Shown here: positions 1 through 7,711 of the stretch, piece after piece
Layout of the letters: each line of letters begins with the position of its first letter
Numbering within the stretch: position 1 is the stretch's first letter
NCBI GenBank assembly: GCA_016708585.1
Contig: JADJFK010000004.1
Span: 124,001 to 188,000, forward strand
Source: Sulfuritalea sp.
GTDB taxonomy: Bacteria > Pseudomonadota > Gammaproteobacteria > Burkholderiales > Rhodocyclaceae
Direction of reading: 5' to 3'
Length of the DNA: 64,000 nt
Notes under the pieces: model-generated
The model's input: only the letters and a program-made list of their open reading frames with translations
What the model was told of the DNA's origin: nothing
Database searches by the model: none
Made by a program: the position numbers and the translations under genes

Positions 1-25
1 ATGGCGGTGCCGCTGCGGGCGGAAA

Positions 26-598
26 TCAAGGCTGGGCCTCGTCCCTGGATGGAGGCGCGGCGGGCTCCTTGTCCTCGGGAATGTATTTGGCCAGCACCAG
101 GCCCTGCAGGATGATGAAGGCCAGCATCAGGCCCATGCCGCCGAAGAGCTTGAAGCTGACCCAGGTGTCGGTGCTGAAATTGAACGCGACCCACAGGTTG
201 AGCACGCCCATCGCGGCGAAGAATGCGGTCCAGGCGTAATTGAGCCTGAACCAGAGGGCCTCGGGCAGTTCCATCTGCTCGCCCAGCATGGCGCGGATCA
301 GGTTTTTGCCGAAGAACTGCGCGGAGCCGAACAGTGTCAGCGCGAACAGCCAGTAGAGGATGGTCGGCTTCCATTTGATGAAGGTTTCGTCGTGCAGGAT
401 CAGCGTCGCCCCGCCGAACACCACGACCAGGCCGAGGCTGACCCAGAGCATGGTGTCCACCTTGCCGTGGCGGTGCCAGACCCAGCCGATCTGCGCCATG
501 GTGGCGACGATCACCACGGCGGTGGCGATGTAGATGTCGAAGACCTTGAAGGCGGCGAAGAAGAGGATGACCGGGAACAGGTCGAAGAGGAATTTCAT
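26..598 (-). CDS. yciB: YciB/IspZ-family inner-membrane septation protein
   Basis: This 190-residue, very hydrophobic protein belongs to the YciB (intracellular septation protein A) family, an inner-membrane protein linked in enterobacteria to cell envelope synthesis and septation. The start MKFLFDLFPVILFFAAF is the family's usual N-terminus, so I place it at 598; an in-frame ATG 33 bases upstream adds residues the family lacks. Family-like features are the HGKVDTMLWVSLGLVVVFGG stretch and FIKWKPTILYWLF. About five membrane segments are visible, followed by a short charged tail (KYIPEDKEPAAPPSRDEAQP). In many betaproteobacteria yciB lies directly after msrB, as here. The family identification is firm; the biochemical role of YciB is not well known. 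Confidence 0.93.
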   Translation of the reverse strand: MKFLFDLFPVILFFAAFKVFDIYIATAVVIVATMAQIGWVWHRHGKVDTMLWVSLGLVVVFGGATLILHDETFIKWKPTILYWLFALTLFGSAQFFGKNLIRAMLGEQMELPEALWFRLNYAWTAFFAAMGVLNLWVAFNFSTDTWVSFKLFGGMGLMLAFIILQGLVLAKYIPEDKEPAAPPSRDEAQP

Positions 599-645
599 GG
601 GTGGAATTATAAGGCGGCAGCCGAGTGCCAATCGAGCGCAGCGGA

Positions 646-744
<99 letters not shown>

Positions 745-756
745 CTCAGTGTTGAC

Positions 757-785
757 GCATAAATTCAGCGAAGCTGAATTTATGC
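757..785. repeat. Perfect 13-bp inverted repeat at msrB 3' end
   Basis: The arms GCATAAATTCAGC (757-769) and GCTGAATTTATGC (773-785) are perfectly complementary around a GAA loop. The hairpin overlaps the codons for the conserved INSASLN motif of MsrB. It may be partly genuine and partly a fold-back artefact, because the normal-looking msrB sequence stops exactly at its distal arm. Confidence 0.85.
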
Positions 786-1143
786 AGTAGCGCAAGCCGG
801 TCGGAGCCGGGCCGTCGGGGAAAACATGGCCCAGATGGGAGCCGCAACGGCTGCAGACGACTTCGGTGCGGCGCATGAACAGGCTGCGATCCTCATGCTC
901 GGTGATGCTTTCGGCAGCGAGCGGGGCGGTGAAGCTGGGCCAGCCGCAACCGGAATCGAATTTGGTCGCCGACTCGAACAGCGGCTCGCCGCAGCCGATG
1001 CAGCGGTAGGTGCCGGACTCCTTGCAGTCCCAGTATTCGCCGCTGAAGGCGCGCTCGGTGCCCTTCTCGCGGGCGACGTGGTATTGCATCGGCGTGAGTT
1101 GCGCGCGCCATTCGGCTTCGCTCTTGGTGATCTTGGTGCTCAT
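760..1143 (-). CDS. msrB: Peptide-methionine (R)-S-oxide reductase MsrB, 3' end corrupted
   Basis: MsrB reduces methionine-R-sulfoxide in proteins using thioredoxin. The first 128 codons are a complete MsrB fold: the zinc cysteine pairs RCIGCG (C48, C51) and CSRCG (C97, C100), GCGWPSF with the likely resolving Cys66, and the catalytic RYCINSAS with Cys120. Normal MsrB proteins end a few residues after SLN; here the frame instead runs into the G-rich tract and would be read as a polyproline tail down to about 607. I take that tail as artefact and end the supported gene at 760. The ATG at 1143 opens the family's usual N-terminus (ITKSEAEWRAQLTPMQYHV). The gene is divergent from dadA and just upstream of yciB. 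Confidence 0.85.
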
Positions 1144-1163
1144 GGATGCCTCCGGGCGCTGAC

Positions 1164-1169
1164 TATAAT
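1164..1169 (+). promoter_or_regulatory. Candidate -10 box for dadA
   Basis: A perfect TATAAT lies in the 80-base gap between the divergent msrB and dadA genes, 54 bases before the dadA ATG. No convincing -35 is visible at 16-18 bases upstream, so this is a weak call. Confidence 0.35.
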
Positions 1170-1223
1170 CGCGGCCATGGTGAGTGGGATCAAGTTTGGC
1201 ATAAATAGTTTCCGGGGCGGACG

Positions 1224-2477
1224 ATGCGCGTGACCGTGCTCGGCGCCGGCGTGGTCGGCGTGGCCAGCGCCTGGTACCTCGCGGCGGACGGCCACGAAGT
1301 CACGGTGATCGAACGCCAGCCCCTGCCGGCGCAGGAAACCAGCTTCGCCAATGGCGGCCAGATTTCGGTCAGCCATGCCGAGCCCTGGGCCAATCCGCGG
1401 GCGCCGTGGACCGCCTTGAAATGGCTCGGGCGCGAGGACGCTCCGTTGTTGTGGCGGCTGCGTGCCGATCCGGCGCAATGGGCCTGGGGCCTGCGCTTCC
1501 TGCGCGAATGCACGACGGCGCGGGCGCGCGCCAACGTTGGCGCCATCGTCCGCCTCGGGCTCGCCAGCCGTGCCGCCCTGCAGTCGCTGCGGCGCGAACT
1601 TGGGCTCGAGTACGACCAGCTCGAACGCGGCATCCTGCACTTCTATACCGATGCCCGCGAATTCGAACACGCGATTCCGCAGGCGGCGCTGATGCGCGAC
1701 TTCGGCTGCGAGCGGGTGCCGCAGACGGCAGCCGAATGCCTCGCCATCGAGCCGGCCCTGGCCGGTTCGCGCGTGCCGATAGTCGGCGGCACCTACACGG
1801 CGGGCGACGAGTCGGGCGATGCGCGGAAATTTACCCAGGCCCTGGCGCAGCGTGCCGCCTTGCGCGGCGTGCGCTTCCGCCACGGCGAAACGGTGGCAGG
1901 CCTGGAATGCGGTGGCAGCCGATTGACCGGGGTGCGCCTGGCATCGGGTGAGTGCGTGGCGGCGGACATCACGGTGCTGGCGCTGGGCAGCTATTCGCCG
2001 CTGTTCCTGAAGCCGCTGGGCATCCGCCTGCCGGTCTATCCGGCCAAGGGCTATTCGGTGACGATGGTCCTGCCGGACGGGGTGGCGGCGCCGACCGTGA
2101 GCCTGACCGACGACGGCCACAAGATCGTCATCTCGCGCCTGGGGCAGACCCTGCGCGTGGCCGGCACGGCGGAGTTCAACGGCTACGATACCGCTATCAA
2201 CCCGGTGCGCTGCGCGGCGCTGCGCCTGCGCATCGGTGAAGTATTTCCGGCGCTGGCCGGGGCGAACGAAGTCGATCGTTGGGCCGGCCTGCGGCCCGCG
2301 ACGCCGGGTAACGTGCCCCTGGTCGGAGACATGTCGGGCGCCGGGCTGGCGGGACTGTGGCTGAATACCGGCCACGGCACGCTGGGTTGGACCCTGGCCT
2401 GCGGCTCCGGGCGCTTGCTGGCGGACCTGGTCTGCGGGCGTGATCCGGGCCTGGACGCGAGCCCCTACCGCCTCTGA
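1224..2477 (+). CDS. dadA: D-amino acid dehydrogenase (quinone-linked)
   Basis: This 417-residue FAD protein matches DadA, which oxidatively deaminates D-amino acids (notably D-alanine) to 2-oxo acids and passes electrons to the membrane quinone pool. Seen directly: the dinucleotide-binding start LGAGVVGVASAWYLAADGHEV, the family-typical SFANGGQISVSHAEPWANP, GTYTAGDESGDARKF, and the C-terminal WAGLRPATPGNVPLVG with GHGTLGWT. Length is close to the 430-residue family norm. It stands alone, divergent from msrB; its 3' end faces a convergent DUF2863 gene with a dispersed repeat between them. No alr or lrp gene is adjacent. Confidence 0.93.
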   Translation: MRVTVLGAGVVGVASAWYLAADGHEVTVIERQPLPAQETSFANGGQISVSHAEPWANPRAPWTALKWLGREDAPLLWRLRADPAQWAWGLRFLRECTTARARANVGAIVRLGLASRAALQSLRRELGLEYDQLERGILHFYTDAREFEHAIPQAALMRDFGCERVPQTAAECLAIEPALAGSRVPIVGGTYTAGDESGDARKFTQALAQRAALRGVRFRHGETVAGLECGGSRLTGVRLASGECVAADITVLALGSYSPLFLKPLGIRLPVYPAKGYSVTMVLPDGVAAPTVSLTDDGHKIVISRLGQTLRVAGTAEFNGYDTAINPVRCAALRLRIGEVFPALAGANEVDRWAGLRPATPGNVPLVGDMSGAGLAGLWLNTGHGTLGWTLACGSGRLLADLVCGRDPGLDASPYRL

Positions 2478-2480
2478 AGA

Positions 2481-2506
2481 TCGCCGTACCGCCAGCGCCG
2501 ACTTTT
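2481..2506 (-). repeat. Dispersed 26-bp repeat, strong copy (intergenic)
   Basis: Minus-strand copy of the KVGAGDT-type repeat, located between the convergent dadA and DUF2863 genes. With the flanking GTCGGC it also makes a 6-bp stem, GCCGAC/GTCGGC (2497-2512), around four T. Confidence 0.9.
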
Positions 2507-2522
2507 GTCGGCAACGACTTTT

Positions 2523-3695
2523 TCAGTGCAGGTGGCGGGGCGCCGACTCGGCGTGCTCTTCCGGCAGTTCGGCGTGCACCGGTTCGCCTTCGGGATTCGG
2601 ATACAGCGGCGCGCCGCAGTCGTCGCAGAACTCCAGCGGGAAGCGCTGGTCGAGCATCAGCACGCTGCTGACGCCGGCCTCGCGCAGCGTGGCTTCGATC
2701 TGCGCCGGGGCTTCGTGGTTTTCATCTTCATGTTCCAGCAGCGGCCAGACCACGCCATGCACCACGTCGCTGCTGCCGCGCCGGGTGAAGCCGATGCGGA
2801 ATTCCTCGAGTTGCCGGTCATGGAAAGGCGCGACCACGGCGCGCAGTTCGGACGCCGGCTGGTTCAGCACGGTCTGCAGGAAGGCCACGGCCGCCCGCAG
2901 CGACCAGGGACGCGAGGCGCGGTCGGCGTCGCGCACGGCGGCATGGTAGGCCAGCACCGGCAGGAACTCGAGGGCGCAGGCCGGCAGCAGCGGACGCAAG
3001 GCGTCGCCCCCCTGTTGCGCCCACTGGCGGAAGGATTCCGCGGGGTCGCCGTCGTCTTCCTGCCAGCGGAACAGCGCCGCCCCGCGCGGTGCGGCGACGG
3101 CGCCCAGCAGGTAGCGGGTGTCCGACAGGAAACTCATGGTTTCGGCGAGTTGCGCCGGGTCGACTTTCAGGTTGCGGCCATGGACCGCTGCCTTGGCCAG
3201 CCTTTCGGCAAGTTGCGCCGTATCGACGTAGTTCTGCGGCAACTGATCGGGGCTGTAGAGGATGTCGCAGAGACCGAGCTTGGCATCGGCGGCGAGCACA
3301 TGGGCCTGCAGATGAACCCGCACCGCATCCATTTGCGCCGCCGGAATGCTGCCCGAGGGAATCTGGAAGCGCGACCAGGCCAGCAGCGGTACGGCAATCA
3401 TGACGACATCGAGTCCGCTGCCGCCTTCCGCGCGTCGCGTTTCGGCGCAGGATTCGATCATGTCGGCCAGTTCGTCGTAGGCGCGCGAACCGCCGTTATA
3501 GAGCTGGTCGAGCACGGCGACCAGGGTTTCCTCGGCGTTATCCGCCAAAAGGCGATCGATGTGTGCGGCGAGGCGGGTTTCCCAGAACGCATCCTCGATC
3601 CGGTTGGAAGACTGGCTGAGCCGCGTCGCAAGGCGGGTAAGAAGTTCGGAGTCCGGCGTCTGGCGGGCGCGGCGCGGAAGGCGGGTGCGTTTCAT
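2523..3695 (-). CDS. DUF2863-like protein
   Basis: This 390-residue protein resembles DUF2863, a family found mainly in betaproteobacteria and of unknown function. The N-terminus is basic (MKRTRLPRRARQTP), followed by a mostly helical region (SRIEDAFWETRLAAHIDRLLAD analogues) and a C-terminal part with FHDRQLEEFRIGFTRRGSSDVVHGVVWPLL. The tail carries a small CDDCGAPLYPNPEGE knuckle that could bind metal, then a His/Glu-rich end. No signal peptide or membrane segment is visible. It is divergent from the DUF47-pit pair and convergent with dadA. I recognise the family by style rather than by a catalytic motif. Confidence 0.6.
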   Translation of the reverse strand: MKRTRLPRRARQTPDSELLTRLATRLSQSSNRIEDAFWETRLAAHIDRLLADNAEETLVAVLDQLYNGGSRAYDELADMIESCAETRRAEGGSGLDVVMIAVPLLAWSRFQIPSGSIPAAQMDAVRVHLQAHVLAADAKLGLCDILYSPDQLPQNYVDTAQLAERLAKAAVHGRNLKVDPAQLAETMSFLSDTRYLLGAVAAPRGAALFRWQEDDGDPAESFRQWAQQGGDALRPLLPACALEFLPVLAYHAAVRDADRASRPWSLRAAVAFLQTVLNQPASELRAVVAPFHDRQLEEFRIGFTRRGSSDVVHGVVWPLLEHEDENHEAPAQIEATLREAGVSSVLMLDQRFPLEFCDDCGAPLYPNPEGEPVHAELPEEHAESAPRHLH

Positions 3696-3781
3696 GGCGG
3701 GAAGGGGCCGGAATTGGGGCGGCAGAGACGGTGGCCGCGAATTCTACCAGTTGGCCGACGGCCGGATTTGCCGCCATAAGC

Positions 3782-3790
3782 TGATAAAAT
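3782..3790 (+). promoter_or_regulatory. Candidate extended -10 promoter for DUF47-pit
   Basis: TGATAAAAT forms an extended -10 (TG-N-TAAAAT) 32 bases before the DUF47 start codon. A -35 box is not clear, which is common for extended -10 promoters. Confidence 0.45.
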
Positions 3791-3821
3791 TGAAATGTTC
3801 TATTGTCAGCGGCGGTATCCG

Positions 3822-4460
3822 ATGTTCTCCAAGTTGATGCCCAAAGAGGCCAAGTTCTTCGATTTGTTCAATGCCCATGGGGATCTGATCGTCAAGGGCG
3901 GGCGGCGACTGGTGGCCCTGGTGGACGATTTGGGGAAGGGGCCCGAGGCGTTGGCCCAGCACGTGCAGGCCATCGACGAGATCGAGACCTCGGCCGACAA
4001 GATCACCCACGAGACCATCGCCCTGCTGCACACCTCGTTCAACACGCCGCTGGATCGGGACGAGATCCACCAGCTGATCATGCGCATGGACGACATCCTC
4101 GACCTGATCCAGGATTTCGCCGAAGCCATGTATCTCTACGATATCCGGCAGCTGACGCCGGAAGCCCGGCAGTTGTCGGACATCGTTGCGTCGAGTTGCG
4201 AACGCGTGAAATCGGCGGTGGTCCTGCTCAACAAAATGGACAACGCACCGGCCATGCTCAAGCTCTGTCGTGAAATCGACCAGCTCGAGTCGGACGCCGA
4301 CCGCGCCATGCGCACCGGCATCACCAAGTTGTTCCGCGACGAGGCGGACGTGCGCCAGCTGATCAAGATGAAGGGCATCTACGAACTGCTGGAGTCGGTG
4401 ACCGATCGCGCCGAGGACGTCGCCAACATCATCGAGGGCATCATCCTCGAAAATTCCTGA
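3822..4460 (+). CDS. DUF47/PhoU-like regulator of Pit transport
   Basis: This is a 212-residue, all-helical PhoU-like protein of the DUF47 (TIGR00153) family, a partner of PiT phosphate transporters that modulates low-affinity phosphate uptake. The start MFSKLMPKEAKFFDLFNAHGDL is the family N-terminus; an ATG 27 bases earlier adds a non-conserved MFYCQRRYP and is rejected. PhoU-style acidic helices with metal-ligand candidates are visible (DEIETSADKITHE, MRMDDILDLIQDFAE, CREIDQLESDADRAM). It is followed 24 bases later by pit, so the two form a transport unit. Confidence 0.9.
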   Translation: MFSKLMPKEAKFFDLFNAHGDLIVKGGRRLVALVDDLGKGPEALAQHVQAIDEIETSADKITHETIALLHTSFNTPLDRDEIHQLIMRMDDILDLIQDFAEAMYLYDIRQLTPEARQLSDIVASSCERVKSAVVLLNKMDNAPAMLKLCREIDQLESDADRAMRTGITKLFRDEADVRQLIKMKGIYELLESVTDRAEDVANIIEGIILENS

Positions 4461-4484
4461 GCCTGGGTGAGCACACCCTAAGCC

Positions 4485-5492
4485 ATGCAAGCGGTCGAAA
4501 TGAGCCTGACGGTGGTCGTGGTGCTGGTGCTGCTGGCGCTGGCCTTCGACTTCATGAACGGCTTCCACGACGCGGCGAATTCGATCGCCACCATCGTTTC
4601 CACCGGCGTCCTGAAGCCCCAGCACGCCGTGGCCTGGGCGGCATTCTTCAACGTCGCGGCGATAGCGGTGTTCCAGCTCAAGGTGGCCAGCACCATCGGC
4701 AAGGGCACCATCGATCCGGCCATCGTCGATCACTACGTGGTATTCGGCGCCCTGATCGGCGCCATCGCCTGGAACATCATTACCTGGTACTACGGCATCC
4801 CTTCCAGTTCTTCGCACGCGCTGATCGGCGGCCTGGCCGGCGCCGCGATGGCCAAGGCCGGCACCGGCTCCCTGGTCTGGGCCGGCATCGGCAAGGTGGT
4901 GGCCTTCATCCTGGTCGCGCCGTTCCTCGGTTTCATCCTCGGCGGAACGCTGATGGTGGTGGTTTCCTGGCTGGCAAACCGGAGTACGCCGCGCAAGGTG
5001 GACAAGAGCTTCCGCCGCCTGCAGCTGCTGTCGGCGGCCGCCTACAGTCTCGGTCACGGCGGCAACGATGCGCAAAAGACCATCGGCATCATCTGGATGC
5101 TGCTGCTTGCCGCCGGTACCTTGAAGACCGGCGAGTCGGTGCCGATGTGGGTGGTGATCTCCTGCTACACGGCAATGGGCCTCGGCACCATGTTCGGCGG
5201 CTGGCGCATCGTCAAGACCATGGGCCAGCGCATCACCAAGCTGCGTCCGGTGGGCGGCTTCTGCGCCGAAACCGGCGGAGCCATCACCTTGTTCATGGCG
5301 ACCAGCCTCGGCATTCCGGTGTCCACCACGCATACCATCACCGGCGCCATCGTCGGCGTCGGCACGTCCAAGGGGCCGAGCAACGTACGCTGGGGCGTGG
5401 CAGGCAGCATCGTCTGGGCCTGGGTATTGACCATTCCGGCCAGCGCCCTGATCGCCGCGCTTGCCTGGTGGATCGGCCAATTGGTGTTGTGA
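4485..5492 (+). CDS. pit: Low-affinity inorganic phosphate transporter, PiT family
   Basis: A 335-residue inner-membrane PiT-family transporter for phosphate (often metal phosphate), driven by the proton gradient. The two PiT signature repeats are present: FDFMNGFHDAANSIAT near residue 25 and the later PVSTTHTITGAIVGVG. GIPSSSSHALIGG lies in the middle and about ten membrane segments are visible. It is shorter than E. coli PitA (about 500 residues) but typical of the DUF47-associated type. The stop codon overlaps the GTG start of the next gene, which implies translational coupling. Confidence 0.93.
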   Translation: MQAVEMSLTVVVVLVLLALAFDFMNGFHDAANSIATIVSTGVLKPQHAVAWAAFFNVAAIAVFQLKVASTIGKGTIDPAIVDHYVVFGALIGAIAWNIITWYYGIPSSSSHALIGGLAGAAMAKAGTGSLVWAGIGKVVAFILVAPFLGFILGGTLMVVVSWLANRSTPRKVDKSFRRLQLLSAAAYSLGHGGNDAQKTIGIIWMLLLAAGTLKTGESVPMWVVISCYTAMGLGTMFGGWRIVKTMGQRITKLRPVGGFCAETGGAITLFMATSLGIPVSTTHTITGAIVGVGTSKGPSNVRWGVAGSIVWAWVLTIPASALIAALAWWIGQLVL

Positions 5493-5827
5493 GCCATTGC
5501 CAGTCCTGCGGCGCCTGCTGCGCGAACTATCGCGTTTCCTTTCCCTGCCGTGAAGTCGATGACCAGGCGGGCGGCTGGGTGCCGATTGCCCTCGTCGAGG
5601 AGAGTACTCCGCATGTGGTCTGCATGCGCGGCACGGCGGCCGCACCGGCCCGCTGTATCGCTCTGCGCGGGACGATAGGGGAGTCAGTGTCCTGCGCGAT
5701 CTACGAATTCCGCCCGTCGGCCTGCCGCGACTTCGCGCCTCTCGCGGCTGCAGGCCGGGGCGACGAGGCTTGCAATGATGCGCGGCGGCGCCATGGCATG
5801 GCGCCCCTGGCGATGAACCCGGCATGA
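5489..5827 (+). CDS. YkgJ-type cysteine-cluster protein
   Basis: A 112-residue protein of the YkgJ (CxxCxxCC) family, thought to bind zinc or an iron-sulfur cluster; its exact function is unknown. The cluster HCQSCGACC lies at the very N-terminus, with later cysteines in CMRG, RCIALRG, SCAIYEFRPSACRDF and ACNDAR. The start is a GTG at 5489 that overlaps the pit stop codon; starting here puts the cluster at residue 3, as in relatives. The 3' end overlaps the next gene by four bases (ATGA). No signal peptide is visible. Confidence 0.82.
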   Translation: MSHCQSCGACCANYRVSFPCREVDDQAGGWVPIALVEESTPHVVCMRGTAAAPARCIALRGTIGESVSCAIYEFRPSACRDFAPLAAAGRGDEACNDARRRHGMAPLAMNPA

Positions 5828-6708
5828 ACCCGAGGATCGCGCCCGGTGCGGGGGCCTTTGCCCTGATGGTGCTGCTGTGCGCGATCTGGGGCTTCCAGCA
5901 GGTGGCGATGAAGTTCGCCGCGGCCGAGATCGCCCCCATCCTGCAGGCCGCGATCCGCTCCGCCGGCGGCGCCCTGCTGGTCTTTGCCTGGGCGCGCTGG
6001 CGCGGCATCGAACTCGGCGGGTCGGACGGCTCGCTGCGCCCCGGGGTGGCGGCGGGCGTGCTGTTCGGGCTCGAGTTCGTCTTCATCTTCGTCGGCGTGG
6101 AACTGACCACGGTCTCGCGCATGGTGGTCTTCCTCTACACCGCGCCCTGTTTCACGGTGCTCGGCCTGCATTTCTTCGTTCCCGGCGAGCGCATGGGCCG
6201 GCGCCAGTGGGCCGGGGTGATGCTGGCTTTCGGTGGCCTGGTGCTGGCTTTTGCCGACAAGGCCTCGGGCGGCCATCCGCTCGGCGATTTCTTCGGCATC
6301 CTCGCCGCGCTGTTCTGGGCCGCGACCACGGTACTGATCCGCGCCACCTCGCTGGCGCGCGTCACTGCGACCAAGGTGCTGCTCTACCAGCTGGTGGTCT
6401 CGGCGGCGATCATGTTCCCGCTCTCCTGGCTGGCCGGCGAGCGCGGAATCGCCGTGCTGTCGGCGCCGACTTTTCTCGCCATGGCCTACCAGATCGCCAT
6501 CGTTGCCTTCGCCAGCTACCTCGCCTGGTTCTGGCTGCTGACGCGCTACCTCGCCGGGCGCCTGCTGGTGTTCTCCTTCCTGACGCCGCTGTTCGGCGTC
6601 TGGTTCGGCATGCTGCTGATGGGCGACCGGCCGAGTCCCGGTTTCTTCTTCGCGGCAGCGCTGGTGGTGGGCGGCATCGTCCTGGTCAACGTTCCGGTAC
6701 GCAAATGA
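5824..6708 (+). CDS. EamA/DMT-family transporter
   Basis: A 294-residue integral membrane protein with two EamA halves (about ten membrane segments), as in drug/metabolite exporters. Typical motifs are LCAIWGFQQVAMKFA at the start of half one and FFGILAALFWAATTVLIRAT at the start of half two. The substrate cannot be told. It overlaps both neighbours by four bases (ATGA), within a run from pit to azlD. A weak copy of the dispersed repeat lies within it (6449-6474), read as AVLSAPTF. Confidence 0.88.
   Translation: MNPRIAPGAGAFALMVLLCAIWGFQQVAMKFAAAEIAPILQAAIRSAGGALLVFAWARWRGIELGGSDGSLRPGVAAGVLFGLEFVFIFVGVELTTVSRMVVFLYTAPCFTVLGLHFFVPGERMGRRQWAGVMLAFGGLVLAFADKASGGHPLGDFFGILAALFWAATTVLIRATSLARVTATKVLLYQLVVSAAIMFPLSWLAGERGIAVLSAPTFLAMAYQIAIVAFASYLAWFWLLTRYLAGRLLVFSFLTPLFGVWFGMLLMGDRPSPGFFFAAALVVGGIVLVNVPVRK
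6449..6474 (-). repeat. Dispersed repeat, weak copy inside EamA gene
   Basis: Keeps the GGCGCCGACTTTT half and the TCGCCGT end of the minus-strand repeat but differs in the middle. Read in sense as AVLSAPTF, the same reverse frame as the copy in the methyltransferase at 41306. Confidence 0.45.
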
Positions 6709-7400
6709 CGCCGCGCATTGCCTTCGCCCTGGGTTTTCGCGCCGTGCTGCCGATCCTGGTGGGCGTCGCCCCGTTCGGCGTGATCTACGGCGTGGTCGCG
6801 CTGCAAAGCGGCATCCCGGCGCTGGCGGCGATGGCCATGTCGTCCATCGTCTTCGCCGGCTCGGCGCAGTTCCTGCTGGCGCAACTGGTCGGCGCCGGCG
6901 CGCCTTTCCTGCTGACCGCCGGCGCGGTGGGCCTGGTGAATCTGCGCCATGCCCTCTACAGCGCGTCGGTGGCGCCGATCCTGGCGCATCTGCCGCGACG
7001 CTGGAAAATCCTCCTCGCCTATCTGCTGACCGACGAAGCCTACGCGGCCGCGATCCCGCACCTGATGGCAGCCAGGCCGGGTTCGCCGCAAGCGGTCAAC
7101 GCGCACTGGATCCTGTTCGGTTCCGGCCTGGGCCTGTGGTCCGGCTGGCAACTGGCGACGCTGGCCGGCGTGCTGATCGGCGCGCAACTGCCGTCGGATC
7201 TCGGGCTGGATTTTGCGCTGCCGCTGACCTTCATCGCCATCGTGGTGCCCATGCTGCAAAGCCGTGGCCTGCTGCTGGCCGCGCTGACCGCCGGTGCCGT
7301 CGCCGTGGCGCTGGTTGCCTTGCCTTACAAGACCGGCCTGTTCATCGCCGCCCTGGCCGGCCTCGTCGCCGGTGCGGCAATGCCGAGGGAACGCAATTGA
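6705..7400 (+). CDS. azlC: AzlC-family amino acid exporter, large subunit
   Basis: This 231-residue membrane protein matches AzlC (YgaZ in E. coli), the large subunit of a branched-chain amino-acid or azaleucine exporter. Visible family motifs are PFGVIYGVVALQSG, SSIVFAGSAQFLLAQL and VNLRHALYSASVAP, followed by a helical C-terminal half. The ATG overlaps the stop of the EamA gene (ATGA). It pairs with the small azlD-like gene downstream, the normal arrangement. Confidence 0.9.
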   Translation: MTPRIAFALGFRAVLPILVGVAPFGVIYGVVALQSGIPALAAMAMSSIVFAGSAQFLLAQLVGAGAPFLLTAGAVGLVNLRHALYSASVAPILAHLPRRWKILLAYLLTDEAYAAAIPHLMAARPGSPQAVNAHWILFGSGLGLWSGWQLATLAGVLIGAQLPSDLGLDFALPLTFIAIVVPMLQSRGLLLAALTAGAVAVALVALPYKTGLFIAALAGLVAGAAMPRERN

Positions 7401-7708
7401 ATATCTGGTGGCTGATGGTCGTTTGCGGCGTGATTACCTTCGGCATCCGCTATTCCTTCATCGCCGCCGAGGGACATTTTCAGCCACCCGGATGGTTCCA
7501 CCGCCTGCTGCCCTTCGTCCCGGTCGCCGCCCTGACGGCGCTGACCGCGCCGGAACTGCTGCTGGTGAATGGCGACATCCTGCTCGGTCTCGACAATCCG
7601 CGGCTCTGGGCCGGCGTGGTCGCCATCATCGTTGCCGCCGCGTGGCGCAATACCCTGCTGACCATCGGTTGCGGTTTCCTGGCCTTTTTCCTGCTGCAGC
7701 GCCTTTGA
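7397..7708 (+). CDS. azlD: AzlD-family small subunit
   Basis: A 103-residue membrane protein of the AzlD (YgaH) family, the obligate small partner of AzlC in amino-acid export. Family-like features are VVCGVITFGIRYSFI near the start and WRNTLLTIGCGFLAFFLLQ at the end, with three to four membrane segments. I choose the TTG at 7397, which overlaps the azlC stop and gives the usual N-terminus (LNIWWLM); an ATG lies six codons downstream. It converges on senA with only three bases between stop codons. Confidence 0.85.
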   Translation: MNIWWLMVVCGVITFGIRYSFIAAEGHFQPPGWFHRLLPFVPVAALTALTAPELLLVNGDILLGLDNPRLWAGVVAIIVAAAWRNTLLTIGCGFLAFFLLQRL

Positions 7709-7711
7709 GCC

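Noticed and set aside
1..25. Start of another gene at the left edge
   Set aside because: Only 25 bases lie beyond the yciB stop codon; nothing can be supported.
3744..6122. A 792-residue minus-strand open frame over the DUF47, pit and cysteine-cluster genes
   Set aside because: Antisense shadow of well-conserved transporter genes; composition (H/G/D/R rich) is typical of such artefacts.
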